From contig CALUXB010000001.1 in assembly GCA_944324645.1 (NCBI GenBank), positions 554,837-618,836 on the forward strand: a stretch of DNA of 64,000 nt, given 5' to 3'. Origin of the DNA: an uncultured Elusimicrobiales bacterium. Its GTDB lineage: Bacteria; Elusimicrobiota; Elusimicrobia; Elusimicrobiales; Elusimicrobiaceae. The stretch's first letter is position 1. Each line of letters begins with the position of its first letter. A program made the translations under genes and the position numbers. This document shows, in pieces, positions 8,524 to 16,690 of this stretch. The notes under the pieces are model-generated. The model saw only the letters and a list, made by a program, of their open reading frames with translations, searched no databases and was not told where the DNA came from.

Positions 8524-9927
8524 TTACCAAATGTAATAGGCCGGTATCAGCAAGAGCATAGACATTACTATTAAGATAACTTCCAGCTTCATAAACCACT
8601 TGACCCACGCCGTATAAGTAATGCCGGCCAGTGCCAGCGCGCCCATCGTAACCGGGGCGGTGGGAATAATGGGGTTGCCCCAGCCCTCGCCAAATTGATA
8701 CGCCAAAATGACCGTCTGGCGCGATACGTCCACCAAATCTCCCAGCGGAATCATAATGGGCATTGTCAGCACCGCCTGGCCGGAACCGGAAGCAATAAAA
8801 AAGTTCAGCACCGTTTGTATGCCAAACATAGCCTGCGAGGCGAAAATAGGGTGCAGCCCGTCCAAACCCTGCGTCATCGCGTGCAGGACAGTGTCTAAAA
8901 TCCGTCCTTCCGAAGCCACAATGACAATAGAGCGCGCCAACGCCATCAAAATACATACCCCTATCATACTTTGCGCACCGGCTAAAATAGCGTCGGTGGC
9001 TTCATTTAATTTCAGTTTGCCAAAATAAGCCGCAGCGATGGTGACGCCCAAAAATACGGCAGCTATTTCCGTCATATACCATTGGTATTTGATAATGCCG
9101 AAAAACAACGTGCCCATACCCGCCGCAAACGAGAGAAACACCAGCTTATGCGCGCGTGTAAGGCGGAAGGTTTCGTCCACCACTACGTCATTGACGATGT
9201 TAAGCTCCGCCCGGCGCACGATGTCCATTTTGGCGGTCAAACTTTTGCTGGGGTGCTTGCGGATACGTTCGCCATACCAGGTAAAAAAGGCCGCCACCAC
9301 CGAGGTAAAAATCAACCACACCACCACGCGGTACTGCCAGCCAGAATACATCGGCAGCTGGGCAATAGTCTGCGCGATACCGACAGTGAAAGGATTAACA
9401 AAGGCCGAAGAGAACCCCGTAAATGCCCCAATAAATGGAATAGACATACCGATGACGGTATCATATCCCAAAGAGAGCGCCAACGGAATAAAAATGGGGA
9501 TAAAGATAAGCGTTTCTTCTTCCATTCCAAATAATGCCCCGCATAAAGAAAACAAAAACATACACACCGGGATAAAGAAAATGCGGTATTTGGGGTGTTT
9601 GGCAAAAAAGAAACTTACCTTTTTAATCAGCGTATTTACAGCACCCGTGCGCTCTATGACGGTAAATAAAGCTCCTACCACCAGAATAAAGGCAATAATT
9701 TCGGCACATTGGGCGAATCCTTTTACCGGTGCCTGCAGCGCCGCGCCCAGCCCTTGCGGGTTTTGGACTACGGCGTGGTAGCTGCCGGCTACCGTATAGG
9801 TGCGGCCGTCTTGTTCCACGCGGTCATATTCGCCAGCCGGCACGCACCACGTCAACGCGGCTACGGCCAACATAATGACAAATATCAGAAAATAAGTGTT
9901 GCAGAATTTAGATAAGAAGTTTTTCAT
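8524..9927 (-). CDS. YfcC family carrier (DcuC-type superfamily), copy A
   Basis: A 467-residue integral membrane protein with about 12 helices. The N-terminus (VAALTWCVPAGEYDRVEQDGR) and the repeated membrane block around SGSGQAVLTMPIMIPLGDLV are typical of YfcC-type carriers of the DcuC/AbgT-like group. These are thought to move amino acids, peptides or dicarboxylates; the substrate here is unknown. AGAGGA precedes the ATG. It lies in tandem with a paralogue (10026-11492) that shares most blocks but has a longer central loop, with a terminator between them, so they can be expressed separately. Confidence 0.85.
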   Translation of the reverse strand: MKNFLSKFCNTYFLIFVIMLAVAALTWCVPAGEYDRVEQDGRTYTVAGSYHAVVQNPQGLGAALQAPVKGFAQCAEIIAFILVVGALFTVIERTGAVNTLIKKVSFFFAKHPKYRIFFIPVCMFLFSLCGALFGMEEETLIFIPIFIPLALSLGYDTVIGMSIPFIGAFTGFSSAFVNPFTVGIAQTIAQLPMYSGWQYRVVVWLIFTSVVAAFFTWYGERIRKHPSKSLTAKMDIVRRAELNIVNDVVVDETFRLTRAHKLVFLSFAAGMGTLFFGIIKYQWYMTEIAAVFLGVTIAAAYFGKLKLNEATDAILAGAQSMIGVCILMALARSIVIVASEGRILDTVLHAMTQGLDGLHPIFASQAMFGIQTVLNFFIASGSGQAVLTMPIMIPLGDLVDVSRQTVILAYQFGEGWGNPIIPTAPVTMGALALAGITYTAWVKWFMKLEVILIVMSMLLLIPAYYIW

Positions 9928-9970
9928 TTTTGTTTTCCTCTTTGCGGCGTTTAAAACGCCTTTTTAAAAT

Positions 9971-10014
9971 AAAAACCTCCCGCCGGCTCAAACAAAAGAA
10001 AATGCGGCGGGAGG
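9971..10014 (-). terminator. Intrinsic terminator of YfcC copy B
   Basis: CCTCCCGCCG (9976-9985) pairs with CGGCGGGAGG (10005-10014). On the minus strand it is followed by TTTTT. Confidence 0.8.
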
Positions 10015-10025
10015 CAAAAACGCGC

Positions 10026-11492
10026 TTATTTCCACTGCATAAAATACGGCGGAACCAAAGCGGCAAAAGACAGCAAATACATCACAATTAAAAGCGGCAA
10101 AAGCCACTTAAGCCATTTGCCATACGCAATGCGCGCAAAGCCAATGGCGGCAATAGTCACCGGGTCCGTGGGGAAAATCATATTCAGCCAACTGCCGCCC
10201 AATTGGAAAGAGAGCACCATCGTCTGGCGCGTAATGCCAATGAGGTCTGCCAGCGGGGCCAAAATGGGCATCGTCAGCACGGCTTTGCTGGAGCCGGAAG
10301 GAATAAAGAAATCAATGACGGTTTGCAGCATCATAGCCGCCCAGGAGGCCACTATCGGGTGCAGTTTGGAAATGCCTTTGGACATAAAGTTGAGCATCGT
10401 ATCCAAAATCTGCCCTTGCTGGGCAATCAGCACAATGGCTTGAGCAAAGCACAGCATCATTGCAATAGCTGCCATACCGCGTACGCCGTCAAAGAAGCTG
10501 TCGTTAAATTCATTCATAGACAGCCCGCCCACAATGGCGCTGAGAAAGCCTACGCCCAAAAACAAAGCCGCAATTTCACTGATATACCAGCCGGAGGCTT
10601 CTAAGTGTAACAACTGCATCAAATCCCAGCCGGTAAAACCTTTGATAAAATCACACAGCTGCGGTTTAAGCACCCCGGCTACCAGCCCCACCATACCCAG
10701 TGCAAACACCAAGAGCACCAGTTTTTGACGCCAGGTGATTTTTTCTGCTTTTTGGTCTATCCCCAGTTCTTTGCGTTTTTCCAAATCAAAATGATAGGTA
10801 ATGCTTTTGGTGGGGTCTTTGCGGATTCTGCGTGCGTAGAGCATCATAAACGCAATCACAACCGCCGTGCAGACCACCCAAATCAGCAAACGGTAGCCCA
10901 AGCCGGAATAGAGCGGAATTTGCGCAATCCCTTGGGCAATACCCACGGTAAAGGGGTTTGTAAATGCCGCAGCAAAACCTACGCCCGCACCCACAAACGG
11001 AATGGCGGTTCCTAAAGCAGAGTCATAACCCAAAGAGAGCGAAAGCGGTATAAGAATGGGAATAAAAATCAGCGCTTCCTCACACATACCAAACGTGGCT
11101 CCGCACAAAGAGAACAACGTAACTCCCAGGGGGATAAACAGAAATTTAAAACGGGGACGCTTGGCAAAAAATAAGCTAATTTCTTTAATGCCGGCCGTGA
11201 TAGCGCCTGTTTTTTCCACCACAGCCAATACACCGCCGATAACAAGTAAAAATACCACTACCAGCGCGGTGTTTTCAAACCCGTGAATCGGAGCCAGCAA
11301 GACATCAAAAATACCTTGCGGGTTGGAGGGCACGCTGTGATAGGTGCCGGGCAATACCGCCATACGTCCGTCTATTTCTACGCGGTCATAGGCGCCGCTG
11401 GGCACAATCCACGTCAATATGGTAACCAGCACGATGATTGCCAAAATAATGGCGAATGTGTTGAGCTGGGGCAGCTTCCACTTCAGCTTCAT
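10026..11492 (-). CDS. YfcC family carrier, copy B
   Basis: A 488-residue paralogue of the neighbouring carrier. It shares TILTWIVPSGAYDRVEIDGR near the N-terminus and IPSGSSKAVLTMPILAPLADLIG near the C-terminus, and differs by an insertion of about 20 residues around residue 285. About 12 membrane helices are visible. Its 5' region (11493-11700) may form a structured leader. There is no strong Shine-Dalgarno directly before the ATG; GAGAGG lies about 14 bases upstream. Substrate not determinable. Confidence 0.84.
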   Translation of the reverse strand: MKLKWKLPQLNTFAIILAIIVLVTILTWIVPSGAYDRVEIDGRMAVLPGTYHSVPSNPQGIFDVLLAPIHGFENTALVVVFLLVIGGVLAVVEKTGAITAGIKEISLFFAKRPRFKFLFIPLGVTLFSLCGATFGMCEEALIFIPILIPLSLSLGYDSALGTAIPFVGAGVGFAAAFTNPFTVGIAQGIAQIPLYSGLGYRLLIWVVCTAVVIAFMMLYARRIRKDPTKSITYHFDLEKRKELGIDQKAEKITWRQKLVLLVFALGMVGLVAGVLKPQLCDFIKGFTGWDLMQLLHLEASGWYISEIAALFLGVGFLSAIVGGLSMNEFNDSFFDGVRGMAAIAMMLCFAQAIVLIAQQGQILDTMLNFMSKGISKLHPIVASWAAMMLQTVIDFFIPSGSSKAVLTMPILAPLADLIGITRQTMVLSFQLGGSWLNMIFPTDPVTIAAIGFARIAYGKWLKWLLPLLIVMYLLSFAALVPPYFMQWK

Positions 11493-11939
11493 TTGCTTTC
11501 TGGATAACCTCTCATATAAAAAAAATAAAAGACAGCTTTTTACCTCTGTACCACCCGGCTTTCCGCACAGCGGATACCATAGGGCCCTGTAGGGTCGGAA
11601 TAACCGACAAGTACAAAAATAAAAATCTGTCCTGCTTATATATTCTACTAAAATACGAGCGGAGGGGGAATTTATTTTTAATCGTTCCTTGTTTGGCTTT
11701 TAACAGAAGTAAAGCTCAAAATACTCCCGCCTCATAGCCCGCGTGCTCTAACGGAGCAGAAACGGCGGGACGGCGGCAGAGAGAATAACACAGTTTGGCT
11801 AAGCGGAGATTAAGACAAAGCACTATAAAAAGGCTTTTGGCTAGGAGCCATAGAAATTTCCAAATAAAAAAGGCCGCCCTTTGGCGCAGGTGGTTTTTTA
11901 TAATGAAAAACCCCCGGGATATAAACCGGGGGCTCTTTT
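11493..11939. other. Intergenic region upstream of YfcC copy B
   Basis: 447 bases without a supported gene. On the minus strand it contains a perfect hairpin (GTCGG/CCGAC, 11595-11609), a second one (CCGC/GCGG, near 11562-11573) and the sequence GGGTGGTAC (11548-11556). Together these suggest a folded 5' leader for the carrier gene. The 11906-11932 end is the hydG terminator region. Nothing else is recognisable. Confidence 0.5.
11906..11932 (-). terminator. Intrinsic terminator of hydG
   Basis: CCCCCGG (11911-11917) pairs with CCGGGGG (11926-11932). Five T follow on the minus strand. Confidence 0.82.
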
Positions 11940-13322
11940 TTAGAAATACAAATCCCGCTTGCCGCTTTTGATTTTAGAGAGGTTCTCGTCAATCATTTTG
12001 CGTATCGGGGTGCCTTCTTGAAAGTTTTCTTTGGTGGTGCTCTCAATTAGGGCGTAGCCTTTGGCCTTTAATGGAGCGGGGGCGAAATCTTCCAAATATT
12101 CAGCAAAGGTGAACATAGCATTAGGCAGGCAGTGTTTTTTAATCAAACCCGGCTTAGCCATATCCATAAAATCTTTGCCCACGCGGCCCAAGCGGTAGCA
12201 GCCGGTGCAGAAAGAGGGCATATGCTTGGCGTCCACCACGGCATCTATCACTTCGGCTAAAGAACGGCCGTCCGTTAAGGTGAACTGGCTGCCGTTTTGT
12301 TTATCATACGAGTAGCCGCCCGGGTTGACGCGTGAAGCGGCTGAAATTTGCGATACGCCCAGTTCCAAGCAGGCGTTGCGCATAGCGGGCGCTTCGCGGG
12401 TGCTTAAAATAATGCCCGTATAAGGTACGGCCAGGCGGATAACCGCCACCACTTTCTTAAAGTCAGTGTCCGTCAGCTGATAGGGGGGGTGCAGGCTAAA
12501 ATCGGACCCTTCCGCCGGCTCTATGCGCGGAATGGAAATGGTGTGTGGGCCCACGCCATAGGTTTGGTCCAAATAGGCGGAGTGTTCCAGGGTGGCCAAG
12601 ACTTCATACTTATAGTCATACAGGCCAAGCAGCGGCCCAATACCCACGTCATTAATGCCGGCCTGCAAGGCGCGGTCCATAGCGTCTAGACGGAACTGGT
12701 AATCTTTTTTGGCGCCGGCTAAATGCAGCTTTTGATAGGTTTCTTTATGGTAGGTTTCCTGAAAAAGCTGATAAGTGCCGATGCCGCATTTTTTGAGTTC
12801 TTCAAATTCTTCTTTTACCAGCGGGGCGATGTTGACGTTGACGCGGCGGATATTCTGCCCGTTCCAGCGCGTTTCATAAATGGCTTTAATGCTGTCATAC
12901 ACATACTGCAGCCCGCCGCCGGGGTAGGCTTCGCCGGCCACCATTAAAATACGTTTGTGCCCTTGCTGTAAAAGGGCGGTGACTTCTTGGTGTATTTCCT
13001 CCCGGGAGCTGGCGTGGCGTTTGAGGGTGGTGTTACTTCTGCGGAAAGCGCAATAGACGCATTCGTTGGTGCAGATGTTAGATATATATAAAGGGGCGAA
13101 TAAAACAATGCGGTTGCCGTAAATGGCTTCTTTGACGTATTTGGCGGCGTCAAAGAGTTGCTGCAGCAGTTTTTCGTCTGTAATGTTTAAAAGGACCGCC
13201 GCCTCTTGCAGCGTGATGCCTTTTAATTTTTTGGCTTTGTTTAGGATATCCGTCACTTCGGAGTCCGTGTGGGACTTGGCTTTTTCCAAAGTTCGTTGCA
13301 GTTTCTCGTCATCAATAATCAT
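11940..13322 (-). CDS. hydG: [FeFe]-hydrogenase maturase HydG (tyrosine lyase)
   Basis: Radical-SAM enzyme that cleaves tyrosine to p-cresol, CO and cyanide and builds the Fe(CO)2CN synthon for the H-cluster. The 460-residue product has the radical-SAM cluster motif C-x3-C-x2-C (Cys84, 88, 91) and the C-terminal auxiliary cluster motif C-x2-C-x22-C (Cys372, 375, 398). The latter separates HydG from the related ThiH. No hydE, hydF or hydrogenase gene lies in this window, so the other maturation genes must be elsewhere. ATG 13322 lies six bases after an extended -10 (TGCTATCAT), which predicts a leaderless mRNA. Confidence 0.93.
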   Translation of the reverse strand: MIIDDEKLQRTLEKAKSHTDSEVTDILNKAKKLKGITLQEAAVLLNITDEKLLQQLFDAAKYVKEAIYGNRIVLFAPLYISNICTNECVYCAFRRSNTTLKRHASSREEIHQEVTALLQQGHKRILMVAGEAYPGGGLQYVYDSIKAIYETRWNGQNIRRVNVNIAPLVKEEFEELKKCGIGTYQLFQETYHKETYQKLHLAGAKKDYQFRLDAMDRALQAGINDVGIGPLLGLYDYKYEVLATLEHSAYLDQTYGVGPHTISIPRIEPAEGSDFSLHPPYQLTDTDFKKVVAVIRLAVPYTGIILSTREAPAMRNACLELGVSQISAASRVNPGGYSYDKQNGSQFTLTDGRSLAEVIDAVVDAKHMPSFCTGCYRLGRVGKDFMDMAKPGLIKKHCLPNAMFTFAEYLEDFAPAPLKAKGYALIESTTKENFQEGTPIRKMIDENLSKIKSGKRDLYF

Positions 13323-13677
13323 AAATATATGATAGCACTTTTTAAAGGAGACTACAGCATTTCGTTAGGATAGAGGATGCGGGCTGTTTGTGATGTATAG
13401 GGCGGAGTTCTTTTAAGAATGCAAAGGCAAAGAGTCCATTATCAAAGCCCTCTTTAATATAGCTGCAAGCAGTTATACCAAATAATTTGCAAACGGAGGT
13501 TGGTATGCTTTTTGCAAAGGCTATATGTCTGGAAATAGTACTAATTCGGCAGAAAAAATGCCCATAGCCCATTGGAATTTTAGTCAACCAACCAAAAGAT
13601 ATGGGCAAAATATATTTTAACCCTTGAATAATTGAAGTTTTTTTAGTAAATTTAAAATAAGCTTTTAGGAGGAATTT
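13323..13677. other. Intergenic region between hydG and the secreted-protein gene
   Basis: About 355 bases. The left end holds the hydG promoter. The right end holds a possible promoter (TTGAAG 13632-13637, TAAAAT 13653-13658, 15-base spacer) and the AGGAGG ribosome site of the next gene. I see no credible gene or RNA between them. Confidence 0.4.
13329..13337 (-). promoter_or_regulatory. Extended -10 of hydG, leaderless spacing
   Basis: Minus strand TGCTATCAT, then ATATTT, then ATG at 13322. The TGn extension and exact six-base spacing match the other leaderless starts. Confidence 0.6.
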
Positions 13678-14577
13678 ATGAAAAAGTTTTTTGCATTTAT
13701 ATTAGTGGCGTTAATGGTAGCGCCTGCATTTGCGGCAGATACTATCAAAATGGTAACGTATTTCCCGGTTCCGTATGCTTCTTATGGTGATTTAGGGGTG
13801 AGCGGAACTTGTGATGTGGGTTTGTTAGGCAGCTGCAATTTGGACGCAGGCAATGGGCTGAATATATTCAAGGCAGCCTCTGACAGCCGGGCATTAAATA
13901 CCGGCAGTTTGATTGTGCGCGATGGTGTTTTGAATTTAAATTCAACGCTGTCTAATTCATATGTCAACACTACTTCTTTGCAAGTGGGGAGCGGGTTGGG
14001 TATAGGCTCCTTGAGTTTTAAGCACGATTTGAATGTAGGATCGGTGGGCAGCAGTACAGTACAGAGTTTGGAAGCGCGTAATGTGGCGTATATGGACTCT
14101 TTGAAAATGTTTGGAGAAGCCTTTCCAGTATGTGCGGCGGACGGGAATGAGATTAGCTGGCAAAATCTGACTTTTAACGGGCAGAGCGGTGTGTTCTTGG
14201 TGTGCGGGGAAGGAGAAGAAATTGAGGAAGTAGATCCCGGGTTAAATTGTGATATAACCGAAGAAGAGTGCTGCTCTTATGACTCTTGGTTTAATGAACA
14301 TTTGGATTATTGTTGTCCTAATTATGCCAGTACAAACGATGAGCGTTGTTACCACTGGGATCTAAATGAAGAAATAGGATATGATTGGATGGACCCCAAT
14401 TGTACGAGTTTTAATACAACTCGCTATGATTCAACAGGCACAAACGTTTCTAAATGTGATTCTTATACCGCTGCAGATTGCTGGAAAGATGGTCAAGTGA
14501 TTTGTGAGGATACAATGACAACCCCTTGTATTATAGAGAGACATAGTTGGGTCTGTATGGGATATGAGATTTGGTAG
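13678..14577 (+). CDS. Secreted cysteine-rich protein of unknown function
   Basis: I do not recognise a family. The 299-residue product starts with a signal peptide (MKKFFAFILVALMVAPAFA). Three parts follow: a block DTIKMVTYFPVPYASYGDLG with two Cys; a Ser/Gly/Asn-rich stretch (about residues 60-145) with short alternating hydrophobic patterns suggestive of beta-solenoid or fibre structure; and an acidic, aromatic C-terminal domain (about 180-299) with 12 Cys, including two CC pairs. Disulfide-stabilised surface or fibre protein is a reasonable guess, not a call. AGGAGG lies 6 bases before the ATG, and a strong terminator follows. It appears monocistronic. Confidence 0.8.
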   Translation: MKKFFAFILVALMVAPAFAADTIKMVTYFPVPYASYGDLGVSGTCDVGLLGSCNLDAGNGLNIFKAASDSRALNTGSLIVRDGVLNLNSTLSNSYVNTTSLQVGSGLGIGSLSFKHDLNVGSVGSSTVQSLEARNVAYMDSLKMFGEAFPVCAADGNEISWQNLTFNGQSGVFLVCGEGEEIEEVDPGLNCDITEEECCSYDSWFNEHLDYCCPNYASTNDERCYHWDLNEEIGYDWMDPNCTSFNTTRYDSTGTNVSKCDSYTAADCWKDGQVICEDTMTTPCIIERHSWVCMGYEIW

Positions 14578-14585
14578 TAAATGAA

Positions 14586-14619
14586 AAATCCCGTACCAAT
14601 TGGTACGGGATTTTTTATG
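14586..14619 (+). terminator. Intrinsic terminator after the cysteine-rich gene
   Basis: Perfect 14-bp inverted repeat (AAATCCCGTACCAA with its complement) followed by T6. It may act in both directions. Confidence 0.85.
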
Positions 14620-14670
14620 TTCAAAAATTTGAGGATGTAATATTATTTAGAAGAGAAGTTTTCAACTCTC

Positions 14671-14697
14671 AAAAAACCCCCACCGTTTGGCGGGGGT
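14671..14697 (-). terminator. Intrinsic terminator of asnS
   Basis: CCCCC/GGGGG-based hairpin just after the asnS stop, with a T run on the minus strand. Confidence 0.8.
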
Positions 14698-14708
14698 TTT
14701 TGTAAAAC

Positions 14709-16007
14709 TTACGGTCTGATTTTATCCATCATACGCGGGAACGGTATCGTTTCGCGCACGTGCTGCAAGCCGCATATCCAGCGTACCATACGCTCAATAC
14801 CCATACCAAAGCCCGAATGCGGCACGCTGCCGTATTTGCGCAAGTCCAAATACCAGTCATAGCCGGCAGGGTCTAGGCCGCTTTCTTTCATACGGCGCAC
14901 CAGCGTGTCATAGTCTTCTTCTCTCTGGCTGCCGCCAATAATTTCACCCGCGCCTTCGGGGCCGATGACGTCCACCGCCAGCACCACATCGGGGTTTTGC
15001 GGGTCTTGCTTCATATAGAAGGCCTTAATGGCGGTGGGGTAACGGTGAATCATAATAGGTGTGTCATAATCCTCCCCCAGCAGAGTTTCTTCATCGCCGC
15101 CGATATCGCCGCCCCAGGGGGTGTCATTGCCTTTTTTGTGCAAAATTTCAATGGCGTCCGTATAGGCAATACGCGGGAATTTTTTGTCCACCGTGGCTTG
15201 CAGTTTGGTCGTGTCGCGCTCTAACACTTTGAGTTCAGCTTCGCGGTTTTTAAGCACTTTTGCCACGATGTATTTGATGAAATCTTCCGCTAAGTCCATA
15301 TTGTCATCTAAATCGTTATAGGCCACTTCCGGCTCCACCATCCAAAATTCGGTCAAGTGGCGGCGGGTTTTGCTTTTTTCGGCGCGGAACGTAGGCCCAA
15401 AACAATACGTTTTGCCCAGCGCCATAGCGGAGGCTTCGCCGTACAACTGTCCGCTTTGGGTCAGAAACGCTTTTTCGCCAAAATAATCGGTTTCAAACAG
15501 CGTGCTGGTACCTTCGCAAGCGGCGGGAGTCAGAATGGGCGAGTCGGACAAAATAAACCCGTTATTGTGGAAATATTCCCGAATAGCGAAAATAATTTCA
15601 TCGCGGATTTTCAAAATGGCGTTTTGCTTGGCCGAGCGCAGCCACAGGTGGCGGTTGTGCATTAAGAACTCAGGCCCATGTTCTTTGGGGGAAATGGGGT
15701 AATCTTTGGCCATTTGCACCACTTGCAAATCTTTAACGCCCATTTCAAAGCCTAAGGGGGAGCGTTTGTCTTCACGAATGGTGCCCGTGACGATAATAGA
15801 AGATTCCTGGGTTAATTTGTCCCCCAGTTCAAAGAGCTCTGGGGCAACTTCCCCTTTAAACATCACACATTGGATAATGCCGCTGCCATCGCGCAGCTGC
15901 AAAAAATGCAGCTTGCCGCTGGAGCGTTTATTATAGAGCCAACCCTTTAGTGTAATCTCTTGGCCGACGTATTGGCCCACATCGCTGACTCTGATTTTGC
16001 TGGACAT
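14709..16007 (-). CDS. asnS: Asparagine-tRNA ligase
   Basis: Class II aminoacyl-tRNA synthetase charging tRNA-Asn. The 432-residue product has an N-terminal OB-fold anticodon-binding domain ([25 protein letters not shown]) and class II motif 2 ([20 protein letters not shown]). Motif 3 near the C-terminus is [15 protein letters not shown]. The frame opens at 16070, but ATG 16007 is preferred because GAGGGAG precedes it and the family normally starts there. Confidence 0.94.
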   Translation of the reverse strand: MSSKIRVSDVGQYVGQEITLKGWLYNKRSSGKLHFLQLRDGSGIIQCVMFKGEVAPELFELGDKLTQESSIIVTGTIREDKRSPLGFEMGVKDLQVVQMAKDYPISPKEHGPEFLMHNRHLWLRSAKQNAILKIRDEIIFAIREYFHNNGFILSDSPILTPAACEGTSTLFETDYFGEKAFLTQSGQLYGEASAMALGKTYCFGPTFRAEKSKTRRHLTEFWMVEPEVAYNDLDDNMDLAEDFIKYIVAKVLKNREAELKVLERDTTKLQATVDKKFPRIAYTDAIEILHKKGNDTPWGGDIGGDEETLLGEDYDTPIMIHRYPTAIKAFYMKQDPQNPDVVLAVDVIGPEGAGEIIGGSQREEDYDTLVRRMKESGLDPAGYDWYLDLRKYGSVPHSGFGMGIERMVRWICGLQHVRETIPFPRMMDKIRP

Positions 16008-16119
16008 AGTGCTCCCTCTGTTTAAAAGTATAGATAAATATATTGTAGCTTTTCCGTCCGTTTGCTTCAACGGCGCGGAGAGAGAATAACCTTTTTACTG
16101 ACGGAAGACGGGGTTTATT

Positions 16120-16147
16120 TTTACAAATTTTTCAAAAATGGTATAAT
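16120..16147 (+). promoter_or_regulatory. Promoter of tRNA-Ala
   Basis: TTTACA (16120-16125), 16-base spacer, TGG-TATAAT (hexamer 16142-16147), about 48 bases before the tRNA. Confidence 0.6.
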
Positions 16148-16195
16148 AATTATGTAAGAAAGAGCTGTTGTCTGTGATGTAAAAATCGTTTTTTT

Positions 16196-16272
16196 GGGCG
16201 TGTAGCTCAGTTTGGGAGAGCGCCTCGTTCGCAACGAGGAGGTCGTCGGTTCGATCCCGATCACGTCCACCA
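16196..16272 (+). tRNA. tRNA-Ala (anticodon CGC)
   Basis: A full cloverleaf can be drawn. The acceptor GGGCGTG/CACGTCC has the G3:U70 wobble pair that identifies alanine tRNAs. The anticodon stem is CCTCG/CGAGG with loop TTCGCAA, anticodon CGC at 16230-16232 (codon GCG). The T-arm is GTCGG-TTCGATC-CCGAT, and CCA is encoded. It is followed by a terminator and by tandem partial copies of its own 3' end. Confidence 0.93.
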
Positions 16273-16560
16273 TTTAGAAACCACGCGCAGGCGTGGTTTT
16301 CTTGTTTTAAGCAAGGCGCGTTTCGCCCCGAGGCCGCCGAAAGGGCGGCGGAGCGGGCCTTATCCGGGCCCATTTAGAAACCACGCACAAGCGTGGTTTT
16401 CTTGTTTTAAGCAAGGCGCGTTCCACTCCGAGGGCGCCGATAGGTCGTCGGTTCGAGACGGGTCACGTCCACCATTTAGAAACCACGCACAAGCGTGGTT
16501 TTCTTGTTTTAAGCAAGGCGCGTTCCACTCCGAGGGCGCCGGCAGGTCGTCGGTTCGGGG
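16271..16560 (+). repeat. Tandem tRNA-3'-end/terminator repeats
   Basis: Three head-to-tail units of about 100 bases, each beginning CCATTTAGAAACCACG with the terminator hairpin, then CTTGTTTTAAGCAAGGCGCG. Starts are near 16271, 16370 and 16472. Units two and three are much closer to each other than to the first. Unit two ends in a decayed copy of the tRNA T-arm and acceptor, GGTCGTCGGTTCGAGACGGG then TCACGTCCACCA (16443-16473). Unit three ends in a shorter T-arm remnant (GGTCGTCGGTTCGGGG, 16546-16560). The D-arm and anticodon arm are absent, so the copies cannot be functional tRNAs. 16561-16673 holds nothing recognisable. Confidence 0.85.
16278..16300 (+). terminator. tRNA terminator hairpin
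   Basis: AAACCACGC/GCGTGGTTTT hairpin just after the tRNA CCA. The same hairpin recurs at 16378-16400 and about 16479-16502. Confidence 0.8.
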
Positions 16561-16673
16561 GAGATTGCTCTTTTCTCATCATAGATAAGGAAGAAAAGGG
16601 GAGATTGTTTCTCAAATATCAAAGTATATTTTACTTTTATGTTTATTCAGAACGTATTATCCCTTCTCCAAAA

Positions 16674-16682
16674 TGCTAAAAT
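16674..16682 (+). promoter_or_regulatory. Extended -10 of hisS-aspS
   Basis: TGCTAAAAT with hexamer 16677-16682, eight bases before ATG 16691. No Shine-Dalgarno lies in between, so the leader should be absent or only 1-2 bases. Confidence 0.55.
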
Positions 16683-16690
16683 AACTATAT

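Noticed and set aside
11548..11556. Genuine T-box riboswitch
   Set aside because: Only the GGGTGGTAC core is present; no stem I, specifier loop or competing terminator of the right form. Kept only as a weak finding.
13342..13608. 88-codon frame between hydG and the cysteine-rich gene
   Set aside because: No ribosome site, no family resemblance and unusual composition; probably chance.
16095..16373. Open frame of 92 codons on the minus strand containing GGRDRDRTDDLL
   Set aside because: It is the antisense of the tRNA-Ala gene; this peptide is a well-known false translation of tRNA genes.
16443..16473. Second functional tRNA gene
   Set aside because: Only the T-arm and acceptor end remain, the T-stem no longer pairs, and there is no anticodon arm.
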